A DNA stretch of 64,000 bases. Source: CAWIHA01 sp963835855 (GTDB lineage: Bacteria; Acidobacteriota; Terriglobia; Bryobacterales; Bryobacteraceae). This document shows positions 36,526-45,408 of the stretch, piece by piece. Made by a program: the position numbers and the translations under genes. Numbering within the stretch: position 1 is the stretch's first letter; each line of letters opens with the position of its first letter. Below the pieces are notes generated by a model that was not told the origin of the DNA, did not search any database, and saw only the letters and a list, made by a program, of their open reading frames with translations. Where the stretch lies: assembly GCA_963835855.1 (NCBI GenBank), contig CAWIHA010000038.1, forward strand, positions 17,924 through 81,923, given 5' to 3'.

Positions 36526-39141
36526 CTACTCGAGTGGCAGCTTGTCCTGCCCATTCGAGCCGTTCGCGCCGTTGCCGTCTGCGGCTACCTCCGGAATCAC
36601 GCACGCGGCTGCGACGTGGTCGCCCTCTTCCATTCTGACCAGCCGCACGCCCTGCGTCGAGCGCCCCGCTTGCCGGATCTCGCCCGCCTCAATGCGAATG
36701 ATCTTGCCATCCTTGCTGATGATCATCAGGTCGGAGTCTTCTTTGACTTCCATCACCGAGACCACTTTGCCGGTGCGTGGCGTGGTCTTCATATTGATGA
36801 CGCCCTTCGCGCCGCGCGCCGTGAGCCGGTACTCTTTAAGCGCCGTGCGCTTGCCAAAGCCCAACTCGGAAATCGAGAGGAGCAGCCCGTTCTCGTCCAC
36901 CACTTCCATCCCGACCAAGTAGTCCTCCGCCGCGAGATCCATCGCGCGGACGCCGCGCGCCGGACGTCCCATCGGCCGCACACCGCTTTCACGGAACCGG
37001 ATGGCCTTGCCCTCGTGCGAGCCGAGGAAAATATAGTTCTGCCCCGAGGTCAGCCGCGCCGCGATCAACTCGTCGCCTTCATCGAGGCTGAGCGCGATGA
37101 TACCGCGCGACACCGGGTTGTCGAACTCGGTCAGCTCCGATTTTTTGATGACGCCACGCTTGGTCACCATCACGATAAACTGGCCGGGCACGAATTCCCT
37201 CACCGGCAGGAACGCCTTGATCTGTTCGTTCGGCTGGAGATTGACCAGGTTCGAGATGTGTTTGCCCTTGCCGCTCGTGCCGGCATCCGGGATCTCATAA
37301 ATCTTGAGCCAGTAGACGCGCCCGGAATTCGTGAAGATGAGCAGGTAGGCGTGTGTGGAGGCGATGATCAGGTTCTCGACGAAGTCCTCGGTCCGCGTGC
37401 CCATCCCGATCCGGCCCTTTCCGCCGCGTGTTTGCCGGCGGTAGGTATCCACCGCCGTGCGCTTGAGATAGCCGCCGTGCGTGACCGTAACCGCCACGTC
37501 CTCCACCGCCACCAGGTCCTCGAGCTTGATCTCCCCGGTGTCCTCGAGAAACTCCGTTCTGCGCGCGTCGCCGTAATCCTTCTGGACTTCCTTGAGCTCC
37601 CTGACAATGACGCTCCGCAGCGTTTTTTCCGAGCCCAGGATCTCAAGGTACTCGGTGATGCGCTGCTGGATATCCGCAAGCTCTTCGGCGATCTTCGCCT
37701 GCTCCATGCCGGTCAAGCGCTGGAGTTGCAACTCGATGATGGCCTGCGCCTGCCGCTCAGTGAAATCGAAAGCGAAGCCCTCGGGGATGAGCACTTCCCT
37801 GGCCACTTGCCCTGGGACCGGCAATGCGCCCATCAGACGGTCGCGGGCTTCCTTTGGGTTCCGCGATGCGCGGATCGTCTCAATCACCAAGTCAAGATTG
37901 TCGAGCGCCCTCTTGAAGCCGAGCAAAATGTGCTCACGGTCGCGCGCCTTGCGCAACTCGAATTCGGTGCGCCGCCGCACCACTTCGACCCGGTGGTCGA
38001 TGAAGCGCTTGATCGAATCGACGAGGCCAAGCTCGCGCGGCTGCCCGTTGACGATCGAAAGCATGATGATGCCGAACCCGGTCTGCATCTGCGTATGCTT
38101 GTACACGTTGTTCAGCACCACTTCGGCCTGCTCGCCCCGCTTCAGCTCGAAAACGATGCGCATGCCGTCGCGGTCGCTCTCGTCGCGGATTTCCAAGATG
38201 CCCTCGATCTTCTTCTCATTGACCAGTCCGGCCGCGTGCTCGATCAGGCGCGCCTTGTTCACCTGATATGGGATTTCGGTGACCACGATGAAGTCGCGGT
38301 CTTTGCCTACGTGCTCGATGGCCGCGCGCGCCCGCAGCTTGATCATGCCGCGACCCTTCGTGTACGCATCGATCACGCCCTGCCGGCCGAGAATGTAACC
38401 GCCGGTCGGGAAGTCTGGGCCGGGCACCATCTCGAGAATCTTTTCGAGTGGAGTATGCGGATTCTGGATGAGCGCGATGGTCGCCTCGACGATCTCGGTG
38501 AGGTTGTGCGGCGGAATATTCGTCGCCATGCCGACCGCGATGCCGGAGGAGCCGTTGATCAGCAGGTTCGGAACGCGCGTCGGGAGCACTTCCGGCTCCT
38601 GCTCGCTCTCATCGTAGTTAGGCCGGAAATCGACAGTTTCCTTGTCGATGTCGGCGAGCAAGGTGGAAGCGATACGCGACAGCCGCGCTTCGGTGTACCG
38701 CATCGCCGCCGGAGGATCACCATCCACAGAACCGAAGTTGCCCTGCCCGTCGATGAGCGGGTAGCGCATCGAGAACGGCTGGGCCATTCTAACAAGCGCC
38801 TCATACACCGCGGTATCGCCGTGCGGGTGGTATTTCCCCAGGACCTCGCCGGTGATCTTGGCGCACTTGCGCGTGGGCCGGTTGAACGTCAGCCCCATTT
38901 CGTGCATGCCGTAGAGAATGCGGCGATGCACGGGCTTCAACCCGTCCCGCGCATCCGGCAGCGCGCGGCCAATGATTACGCTCATCGCGTAATCGAGATA
39001 CGACCGGCGCATCTCGTCCTCGATGTTGACCGGGATCAGATTCTTGCCGCCGCCGGCGCCCAAAGGCAATTGCGCTCCCGAACCACTGGGAGGTGGAGTC
39101 GGCGGAGTTTGCGAGGCGTCAGGACGCTCTTGATCAGCCAA
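36526..39141 (-). CDS. gyrA: DNA gyrase subunit A
   Basis: ATP-dependent supercoiling type II topoisomerase, cleavage subunit, 871 residues. The catalytic Tyr149 is in AAMRYTEARLS. The quinolone region reads HPHGDTAVYEALVRMAQPF, so the positions equal to E. coli Ser83 and Asp87 are Thr110 and Glu114. A GyrA box is present as QTRGGKG, which supports gyrase rather than ParC. A Gly/Pro-rich extension of about 35 residues precedes the conserved start. Its upstream side borders a phage tail relic. Confidence 0.96.
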   Translation of the reverse strand: MADQERPDASQTPPTPPPSGSGAQLPLGAGGGKNLIPVNIEDEMRRSYLDYAMSVIIGRALPDARDGLKPVHRRILYGMHEMGLTFNRPTRKCAKITGEVLGKYHPHGDTAVYEALVRMAQPFSMRYPLIDGQGNFGSVDGDPPAAMRYTEARLSRIASTLLADIDKETVDFRPNYDESEQEPEVLPTRVPNLLINGSSGIAVGMATNIPPHNLTEIVEATIALIQNPHTPLEKILEMVPGPDFPTGGYILGRQGVIDAYTKGRGMIKLRARAAIEHVGKDRDFIVVTEIPYQVNKARLIEHAAGLVNEKKIEGILEIRDESDRDGMRIVFELKRGEQAEVVLNNVYKHTQMQTGFGIIMLSIVNGQPRELGLVDSIKRFIDHRVEVVRRRTEFELRKARDREHILLGFKRALDNLDLVIETIRASRNPKEARDRLMGALPVPGQVAREVLIPEGFAFDFTERQAQAIIELQLQRLTGMEQAKIAEELADIQQRITEYLEILGSEKTLRSVIVRELKEVQKDYGDARRTEFLEDTGEIKLEDLVAVEDVAVTVTHGGYLKRTAVDTYRRQTRGGKGRIGMGTRTEDFVENLIIASTHAYLLIFTNSGRVYWLKIYEIPDAGTSGKGKHISNLVNLQPNEQIKAFLPVREFVPGQFIVMVTKRGVIKKSELTEFDNPVSRGIIALSLDEGDELIAARLTSGQNYIFLGSHEGKAIRFRESGVRPMGRPARGVRAMDLAAEDYLVGMEVVDENGLLLSISELGFGKRTALKEYRLTARGAKGVINMKTTPRTGKVVSVMEVKEDSDLMIISKDGKIIRIEAGEIRQAGRSTQGVRLVRMEEGDHVAAACVIPEVAADGNGANGSNGQDKLPLE

Positions 39142-39234
39142 ATTGACTCCTGGCGGCGAAAGGGCTTATTCCCCTTTTATTCGCCTCGTAATAGTGCTCA
39201 AATCTAAATCCCCATTTTACCAGAAATGCATTGA

Positions 39235-39414
39235 GGGGAAAGGCACTTTTTGCCTGGGAAAGCGGCAGGTGGCAACGACGCAGCGAATTTCATGACCGGC
39301 CAGTTCGTCACGCCGCAGTTCGTGACCGACCAGGCGATGGCCGCGCAGTATTCGAGCTACGGCCGCACGCAGCAATCCGCCAACATGCAGCTTCCCGGCC
39401 TGACGGCGGCGTGA
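39235..39414 (+). pseudogene. C-terminal fragment of a phage tail-module protein
   Basis: The plus strand reads CLGKAAGGNDAANF, MTGQFVTPQFVTDQAMAAQY and SSYGRTQQSANMQLPGLTAA, then a stop. The repeated FVTPQFVTDQ pattern and the position directly before two tail-like genes suggest the end of a phage virion protein. No start lies upstream; the 5' part is lost at the gyrA boundary. An ATG at 39292 could start a 40-residue peptide. Confidence 0.4.
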
Positions 39415-39418
39415 TCTA

Positions 39419-39835
39419 ATGCCGGGCAATCTCGTCCAATCCGCCCCCAACGGGGTGATGCCCGCATCGCTGTGCACCGCTTTCACGGAGTTGCGGGAGT
39501 ACGCGCAACTCCAGAATCAGTATCACGACGGAACGATCCAGCGGTCGCAGCTTGCGCAGACGTCACGCCGGACGTTCCGGCTCAGCAAACGATTGAGCGC
39601 GTCGCTGCTGTCCGCGCTGTACAGCTTTTGGGTCTCACAGAATGCCGGGCTGACCCCGTTCGCTTTCTACAATCCGTTCGACGTGGCGTCGGGCCAGCAG
39701 ATCGGCAGCAACTACGATCCCACGGGCAATAACACGCAGGGACGCGTGACGGTGGTATTCCGCGGCAACTGGGCGCAGGCCACGGACATCGCGCGGACGA
39801 ACGTGCAGGGGCTGGAACTGGTGGAGGTGGCGTAG
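39419..39835 (+). CDS. Phage minor tail-like protein
   Basis: 138 residues starting MPGNLVQSAPNGVMPAS. The C-terminal part (TPFAFYNPFDVASGQQIG, then GRVTVVFRGNWAQATDIART and GLELVEVA) reads like the phage tail-assembly proteins of the DUF2460 type, where a similar ending (VQVGLNLVEV) is seen in the gene at 41322. The start overlaps the stop region of the preceding fragment by a few bases, as in phage operons. It belongs to a tail module split by the cassette at 40277. Confidence 0.55.
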   Translation: MPGNLVQSAPNGVMPASLCTAFTELREYAQLQNQYHDGTIQRSQLAQTSRRTFRLSKRLSASLLSALYSFWVSQNAGLTPFAFYNPFDVASGQQIGSNYDPTGNNTQGRVTVVFRGNWAQATDIARTNVQGLELVEVA

Positions 39836-40276
39836 AAGGTGCGACCACCATCCGCGCGCGTCGTGCCGTAGCCCGCGTAGCAGACTGCGACATTTCGAAT
39901 GGCCGACCACCATTCGTCCGGAACCCAATCCGACACTTCTCACAACGCCGTTTATCCGGCAAATCGTGATGCCCGCGCACGGCTAAGCCAAATTGAATCT
40001 ATGAATTACGGGCGCATGCACAGATTGGACCGGATAAACGGCAGCTAACCGGCAGCTAACCGACAGCTAACCGGCCAAACTGCTTGATTTTAAATCGCTT
40101 ACGCCGAAATTTGGTGCAAGCAGATTTGGGCCGGTTAATTTCAGTATCTGGCCCGTCAGATCCGATGGCTAGCGGGAAGGGCTGTCGCCAGCCATCGCCA
40201 GCTATCAGATCAGTGGCGTTGTCTGGATGGTTGAGATGTGCCATAATACTCGCCGTGTGCAGGATCTTCCGAGTCG
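39836..40276. other. Gene-free stretch with inverted and tandem repeats
   Basis: About 440 bases without a supported gene. It holds a perfect 13-bp inverted pair GCCGTTTATCCGG (39947-39959 and 40030-40042, opposite orientation). Directly behind the second arm are three 11-bp tandem copies of GGCAGCTAACC, the third with one change (40040-40072). It ends at the left border of the integron-like cassette. The repeats could be recombinase or phage attachment sites, but nothing fixes that. Confidence 0.45.
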
Positions 40277-41091
40277 TTAGGCGGCACATCGCCCCGGGGC
40301 CGAATCAAGGCATATCGAACCCATCCCGTAGAACACATCACTTGGAGGGTGTCAACATGAGCGTACGAAGAAATGCGAGCGACAAGGGCGCGAGCGCGTT
40401 GTTACTGATGGGGCTGGTTCTAATGGTTGGAGGTCACAGCCTCTTGGCGGGTGCCAACGTCGGACCTCTTAGTCGAGCAAAAGCGGAGGCGCTTCTTCGA
40501 ACCAAATTCGGTCTCACAAAGAACGTCCCAAAGATGGAGGTAACAACAGAACTTCTCCTATCGTGGGATGGTTTTTGCAATGGGACAAGGACCAACCCTT
40601 GCGGACCAGGGGCTCTAGACCAAGCGACAAAGTCGCTCATTAGCGAAGATCTGGTAGCTGTTGCGTTTGACGGCGCCACGTCTCGCATGACACTGACCAA
40701 GAAGGGTCTACAATATGTGGCTGGCGCGCCGGCAGAGGGGATGAGATCGGATGGAAACGGAGGATTCGGCTCCAAGTATGTGACATTGCCCGTATTCATT
40801 TCCTATGCGGAGTTCGGAGCAATAACCGGGATACAGGAAATTCCGCAGTTCAACGCCGCGACGGTTGAGTGGACTGTGATTAAGACGCCCACGCCCTTCG
40901 GAAACCGCCCCTTGGGGCGCTCGATGGTCTACGGCGGCACAAATAGTTTCGAGGTAGGTGCGATCAAGCTGACCGCCCGCTTCACGAAATACGATGACGG
41001 CTGGAGAATCTCGGAATAACACGACGCCTAACACGGCTTGCAGCCGACGGCGGCGAGTGCGACCATGAACCGCCGCGGCTGAAGCCTGACG
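40277..41091 (+). mobile_element. Single integron-type gene cassette
   Basis: The 815-bp segment begins at TTAGGC (after G at 40276) and contains one ORF followed by an attC-like site. The left end GTTAGGC is exactly complementary to the R'' core GCCTAAC at 41026-41032, as expected when a circular cassette with its own attC integrates. The right junction is the G of GTTTAGC at 41091, contributed by the recipient. No integrase or second cassette is in the window, so insertion at a secondary site or loss of the integron is implied. Confidence 0.65.
40357..41019 (+). CDS. Secreted protein carried by the cassette
   Basis: 220 residues with an N-terminal hydrophobic segment (ALLLMGLVLMVGGHSLLAGA) typical of a signal peptide. 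The mature part (KAEALLRTKFGLTKNVPKME, later GLQYVAGAPAEGM and FGAITGIQEI) matches nothing I can name. GGAGG lies nine bases before the ATG. Base composition is clearly lower in GC than the neighbouring housekeeping genes, fitting transfer. It fills almost all of the cassette, as cassette genes usually do. Confidence 0.65.
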   Translation: MSVRRNASDKGASALLLMGLVLMVGGHSLLAGANVGPLSRAKAEALLRTKFGLTKNVPKMEVTTELLLSWDGFCNGTRTNPCGPGALDQATKSLISEDLVAVAFDGATSRMTLTKKGLQYVAGAPAEGMRSDGNGGFGSKYVTLPVFISYAEFGAITGIQEIPQFNAATVEWTVIKTPTPFGNRPLGRSMVYGGTNSFEVGAIKLTARFTKYDDGWRISE

Positions 41092-41097
41092 TTTAGC
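41026..41097 (+). repeat. attC-like recombination site
   Basis: 72 bases running from GCCTAAC to GTTTAGC. The two halves pair as an imperfect hairpin: GGCTTGCAGCCGACGGCGG on the left against CCGCCGCGGCTGAAGCC on the right, with unpaired bases and a central loop. This is the fold of integron 59-base elements. It starts seven bases after the stop of the cassette gene. Confidence 0.65.
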
Positions 41098-41321
41098 ATC
41101 GAGATTGAGGATCTCTTGGAAGCGGAACCCTCGCAGAGATCAGCTAGCTGTCGTGAAATTCCCTTCGCACCACGAAATACCCAAGAAGTCCGGCTCTGGA
41201 AAGTTGGCCGCGAGCGGCGATGGCAGTCCACCCCGATCCAGGCAGCAGGGTCCAACTCTGCATTAAGAACGGCCCGTTCCAGTAGTTCCGCGCTTGTCCG
41301 GGGGCTTTTGACCCACACCCC
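41098..41321. other. Gene-free stretch between cassette and tail gene
   Basis: About 220 bases between the attC-like site and the tail gene at 41322. I see no coding frame with support and no repeat beyond the attC. Confidence 0.4.
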
Positions 41322-42149
41322 ATGTCCGACACTATCGGCCGCATCACCGTTCCCACGGTGATCAACTCCGGCCAGACATTCCCGCTCACCACGCAGTACC
41401 CGTTCGGCTTCTCCGTCGAGCGCCCGGTGATCGTTCATCGCTTCGGCAGCCTCGACGCCAAGCAGGAGCAGCGGTATTACGTCGGCATTGGGCCGCGTAA
41501 GTTTCAATTCAAGCGGCCCAACCTGGGCTGGACGGAAGCCAACCAGCTCAAAGCATTCTGGGAGTCCATGCAGGGGCCGTGGAAGGCTTTCACCTACAAC
41601 GTCCCCAATCCCGGCGGCTCGACTACGGGCGTCCTGGTGACCTTCGAGCAGACACCGATCTCCTTTGAATACCTGCGCAACGCTGTCCAGGTCGGACTGA
41701 ACCTCGTCGAGGTCGTCGATCCGACGCAAGCACCCACCTACACCGTCAACTCCACCTGCCTCCGGTTCCCCTCGACCGCACTGTCCACAGCGCTGCTTTC
41801 CGAAGTTCAGCAGATCATCCCCCTGGTTCACATTCGCGTGCGCGAATCCGCGGTCCCCGACATCTATCTCTCCGACCGGCGCGTCACGGTCGGCGGGCAG
41901 CTATACCTGCCCCGACTGATCGGTATCGGCGAGCCCGGCTCGGATGTCCTGATCTCGCAGGACATCAAAGGCACCTCGGACAACGTCCGCTTCACCTTCG
42001 GCAACGGCGACCGCGTGATGACGCAACTCGCGCACGCTCCGGGCTCGCCGGGCTGTGCCCTTTGCTGCTACACTGTTTCCTTAAAAGAACATGCTTTCCG
42101 TAGTCATCCCGGTCCACAACGAAGAGCCGTCGCTGCTCCGCCTTTATGA
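41322..42149 (+). CDS. Phage tail protein, 3' truncated
   Basis: The first part (residues 1-135; TTQYPFGFSVERPVIVHRFG, LGWTEANQLKAFWESMQGPW, AVQVGLNLVEVVD) resembles DUF2460-type tail proteins. It is followed by the start of a DUF2163/phage BR0599-like domain (LVHIRVRESAVPDIYLSDRR, LIGIGEPGSDVLISQDIKG). That domain normally continues for hundreds of residues, but phage-like sequence stops near 42045 (AHAPGS). The frame then runs 30 codons into the next gene's start. It is therefore the truncated right end of the tail relic. Confidence 0.6.
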   Translation: MSDTIGRITVPTVINSGQTFPLTTQYPFGFSVERPVIVHRFGSLDAKQEQRYYVGIGPRKFQFKRPNLGWTEANQLKAFWESMQGPWKAFTYNVPNPGGSTTGVLVTFEQTPISFEYLRNAVQVGLNLVEVVDPTQAPTYTVNSTCLRFPSTALSTALLSEVQQIIPLVHIRVRESAVPDIYLSDRRVTVGGQLYLPRLIGIGEPGSDVLISQDIKGTSDNVRFTFGNGDRVMTQLAHAPGSPGCALCCYTVSLKEHAFRSHPGPQRRAVAAPPL

Positions 42150-43068
42150 CCGATTAACGGCGGTGCTCGTTTCGCTTGGGCAGCCGTACGAGATCATCTT
42201 CGTCGATGACGCTTCCACCGACCGCAGCTTCGAGCTCCTGGCAAACCTGTCCGAGACCGATGCCCGCCTCAAGGTGATCCGGCTGCGCCGTAATTTCGGC
42301 CAGACGGCCGCACTTTCAGCCGGCTTCCACGAGGCTCAGGGTGAGGTGATCGTTTCGATGGACGGGGACCTGCAGCACGCGCCTGAGGACATTCCCGCGC
42401 TGCTGGCGAAGATCGAAGAGGGGTACGACATCGCCAGCGGCTGGCGCAAGATCCGCGTGGATCACCCGCTGACCCGCAAGCTGCCGTCCCGCATCGCCAA
42501 CTGGCTCATGGCCAAGGCGTCCGGGCTGGACCTGCACGACTTCGGCACCACGTTCAAGGCCTACCGGGCCGAGGTGCTGAAGGACATCAACCTCTATGGC
42601 GAGTTGCACCGTTTCATTCCGGCGTTAGCGAGCTTTTACGGCGCGCGCATCGCCGAGGTGCCCATCCAAAACATTGTGCGTCCCAACGGCGGTTCGCATT
42701 ACGGGCTGGGGCGGACGCTCCACGTTGCGTTCGACATCTTGACGATCAGGTTCCTACTGAACTACTTTACGCGGCCCATGCACTTCTTCGGCAAGCTGGG
42801 GCTCCTCAGCGGCGGTCTCGGCGGCGGCGTGCTCGGCTATCTGGCCGTGTACAAGCTGACGAGTGGCCGTAACATCCTGGTCGAGCACGGGCCCTTGATG
42901 CTGGCGGGCGGATTGCTTCTGCTGGCCGGCTTGATGATGTTCAGCACGGGCCTGCTCGGCGAGGTCTTAATCCGCACTTACTTCGAGAGCCAGGGCCGGC
43001 GCATTTACGCCATTCGCGAGATCCGCTGCAGCAGAGAGCGGCGCGTGCCGGGCGAGGCGAACCGGTAA
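42091..43068 (+). CDS. GT2 glycosyltransferase (DPM1/ArnC-like)
   Basis: Transfers a sugar from a nucleotide sugar to polyprenyl phosphate, feeding GT-C enzymes such as those at 26671. The 325 residues have the GT-A fold with VVIPVHNEEPSLLRLYD, the IIFVDDASTD and SMDGDLQH Asp motifs, and GSHYGLGRTLHVAFDI. Two C-terminal transmembrane segments (KLGLLSGGLGGGVLGYLAVY; LMLAGGLLLLAGLMMFSTGL) give membrane attachment. The first 58 bases overlap the readthrough end of the phage relic. Confidence 0.88.
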   Translation: MLSVVIPVHNEEPSLLRLYDRLTAVLVSLGQPYEIIFVDDASTDRSFELLANLSETDARLKVIRLRRNFGQTAALSAGFHEAQGEVIVSMDGDLQHAPEDIPALLAKIEEGYDIASGWRKIRVDHPLTRKLPSRIANWLMAKASGLDLHDFGTTFKAYRAEVLKDINLYGELHRFIPALASFYGARIAEVPIQNIVRPNGGSHYGLGRTLHVAFDILTIRFLLNYFTRPMHFFGKLGLLSGGLGGGVLGYLAVYKLTSGRNILVEHGPLMLAGGLLLLAGLMMFSTGLLGEVLIRTYFESQGRRIYAIREIRCSRERRVPGEANR

Positions 43069-43157
43069 CGCCGCGGCTGACGATCCACGTTCTACGTTAT
43101 TGACCGCCGCGCGCTTCGATCACGCTTTTGGAAACACCAAAACAGGATGCTCGAAAA

Positions 43158-44753
43158 TTATTTCACCGAGATCGTCAGGCCCGGTTGTGCGTGTACCCCT
43201 CCGACTGAGATGTCGATTGGCGCTTCGCCCGGAGTGATGCCATTGGGGATCACTACATCGATCTGGAGTATACCGTCAAAACCCCGCAGCGCCATACTCG
43301 CAAATAAGACACTGGCAGGCTGGCCGCCGATCTGCACCGCCAGCGGCCCGTTGGGCAGCCATGGAAATATCCCCATCCCCTGCCCGGTGAGATAGATCGC
43401 GGCGGTATCGTCCGGCCGAGCGGGATGCAATGGCGTGTTGAGCGAGTTGTCGGGATTCACTGCGATGAGGCGCTGGTTGCCGTTATAGTTCCACGTGAAG
43501 GCTCCGGGGCTGGTGACGGTAACGGGGACCGACACTGGAGCACTCGATGCGCCTTCGTACTGCACGATGATCGTCGTCGAGCTCTCGCCCGCCACCTGAA
43601 ACGGAACTTGCACGTCCAACTGGCTGGCATCTACAAATAAAAGCGGCGCGGCCACGCCATCAAACCTGACAGTGACGTTGCCGAGGGTGGTCGGGAGGCT
43701 ACCGGTCTTCGGATCCGGGCCAGCCGCTTGCGCGCCGGTCCACGGTGGTCCTAGGCAGCTCCCCAAGATTGAGACGATCTCCCCGGGCGCCACGCCGCCC
43801 TCTGCCTTCTGGCTCGCCGCATTGACCACTCCAGCCGCCGGGAAGGCCGGCGCGTCGCATACACCTTTGAATAAGAACGCATAGTCATAACCGGTCACCG
43901 ACTTGGCCACGGAGAGAAAATTGGCGATCGCATCTTGAGGAGTGGCGGCGGCCGGAGCTTGCGCCATAGCACGCCAAAATGACTTGTAGGCCTCGAAACC
44001 GTGGTCCGCATAGATGCGGTAATACATGGCCCCGGCGAGGTCGGCAGGGCCCCAGCCGTTCGGATTCAGAACTGGATTCAGAATCGGCCCACTCTGTCCG
44101 GCGAGAGTATTTTGCCAGGTATAGCTCGGGTCCGCCAAGTAGTTGTTGAGGAGGTCGACGAGGACTGAGTTCTCGAAGCCGGCATAAGAGAGCGAGCCGT
44201 ACGGCCCACCTTTGACGGGAATTCGATCCATGGAGATGAACCGGTCGGCAATTGCAAAACCCGTGACGAAAGCATCGATCACCTCGAGCTGGCCGCCATA
44301 GAACCAGAAGGTCCGGCCCAGCTCGTAGAACGGAGCTTGATCGAATTCACCTTGGGTAAGCACTTCGTTGTATATTCCCAAGAAATAGGGAGCGGCAATC
44401 TGGGTACCGGTGAGCCCGAGAAAGCTGCCAATCCCGTCGTCGTCCGTGACCTCGGCAATGATGTCCAGGCCGTTCAGGGTCCCCGGAGTCCACGGCGTAG
44501 GATCGCCACCGGTGATTTCTTCATAGATGCCATAAGCTCCATCCAGAGCCGTGACGAGCGCGGTCATGGTGGGGACATCGAGTGTATTGCTGAATGTGAG
44601 AATGACGACCTTTTGACCCGTCCACGGATAGAGCGTGAGTGTCTGGCCTTCAAATGTCACGTACGTGACTGGGGGACCGGGTTGCGCGACTAGGGGCGAA
44701 GGTACGAGCAACAAACCTGCGAATACCCCCGCGCATGGCAAGATGTGGCGCAT
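43158..44753 (-). CDS. Secreted protein with Solibacter-type C-terminal domain
   Basis: 531 residues with a signal peptide (HILPCAGVFAGLLLVPSPLVAQ). The central part (residues 45-290) looks like an inactive or unclassified metallopeptidase-like fold; ELGRTFWFYGGQ takes the place where an HExxH would be expected, so catalysis is doubtful. From about residue 305 (GVVNAASQKAEGGVAPGEIV) to the end is the beta-rich TIGR03437-like domain typical of Solibacter relatives, with LDVQVPFQVAGESSTTIIVQ and AAIYLTGQGMG. It is probably a surface or exported protein. Confidence 0.75.
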   Translation of the reverse strand: MRHILPCAGVFAGLLLVPSPLVAQPGPPVTYVTFEGQTLTLYPWTGQKVVILTFSNTLDVPTMTALVTALDGAYGIYEEITGGDPTPWTPGTLNGLDIIAEVTDDDGIGSFLGLTGTQIAAPYFLGIYNEVLTQGEFDQAPFYELGRTFWFYGGQLEVIDAFVTGFAIADRFISMDRIPVKGGPYGSLSYAGFENSVLVDLLNNYLADPSYTWQNTLAGQSGPILNPVLNPNGWGPADLAGAMYYRIYADHGFEAYKSFWRAMAQAPAAATPQDAIANFLSVAKSVTGYDYAFLFKGVCDAPAFPAAGVVNAASQKAEGGVAPGEIVSILGSCLGPPWTGAQAAGPDPKTGSLPTTLGNVTVRFDGVAAPLLFVDASQLDVQVPFQVAGESSTTIIVQYEGASSAPVSVPVTVTSPGAFTWNYNGNQRLIAVNPDNSLNTPLHPARPDDTAAIYLTGQGMGIFPWLPNGPLAVQIGGQPASVLFASMALRGFDGILQIDVVIPNGITPGEAPIDISVGGVHAQPGLTISVK

Positions 44754-44807
44754 CGTTCTTAATCAGGATTTCGAGTCTCGCCGCTGAAATCCCTATTAGC
44801 ATACATC

Positions 44808-45408
44808 ACGCAGCCTTCCGCTGGGCAACGGGCTGACCGAAACCTACTCCTGGAACGACCGGCTGCAGCAGACGGGCATCGCGGCGGGCAACTTGCTCGC
44901 GCTGAATTTCTACCCCTGCGCAGGCGGCGCCACGCAGTGTTCGACGAACAACGGCAACATCATGTCGCAGACGATCGCGTTCCCGGCCATCGGCACGGCG
45001 CCTGGGCTGAATGTAACGCAGAGCTACACGTACGACAATCTCAACCGGCTGATTGGCGCTTCGGAGGGATCGGGCTGGAGCCGGGCGTTTGGGTATGATG
45101 CCTACGGGAACATGTGGGTGTCTGCGGATTCCGGCGTGCCAGAGGACCCGTTTACGCCGACAGTCTCGACGAACTTCGATGCGTACAACCGGCTGATCAT
45201 CCAAAACTCCAGCTACGGCCTGGCGGGCAACCAGAAGACCATCGGCGGCTTTGCGAACAGCTATGACGCTGAGGACAGGCAGGTGACGGCCGCGATCGGC
45301 TCGACGACCACGAATTATGTTTATGATGGAGAGGGGCGCAGGGTGCAGAAGGCGATGGGCGGCGTCACGACGACTTACGTCTACAATGCCGAGGGCGAGC
45401 TTGCGGTA
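44808..45408 (+). pseudogene. Rhs repeat fragment, cut at both ends
   Basis: The sequence from LPLGNGLTE to GVTTTYVYNAEGELA reproduces the part of the intact Rhs gene at about 56225-56810. It includes ATLNFYPC-like, GLNVTQSYTYDNLNRLIGAS and FGYDAYGNMWVS stretches, with scattered substitutions. It has no N-terminal region, no core Asp motifs and no tip. The right end stops within GAGCTTGCGG, which also occurs in the adjoining thioredoxin-like gene. It is a dispersed recombination product of the Rhs locus. Confidence 0.75.

Noticed and set aside
35713..39207. A 1,164-codon open frame on the plus strand opposite larE and gyrA
   Set aside because: It is an antisense artefact of high-GC coding DNA. 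The product is low-complexity and His/Arg/Asp rich, and the opposite strand encodes two unmistakable enzymes.
40040..40072. CRISPR array
   Set aside because: Only three adjoining 11-bp copies without spacers, and no cas genes. No CRISPR-like array was seen anywhere in the window.
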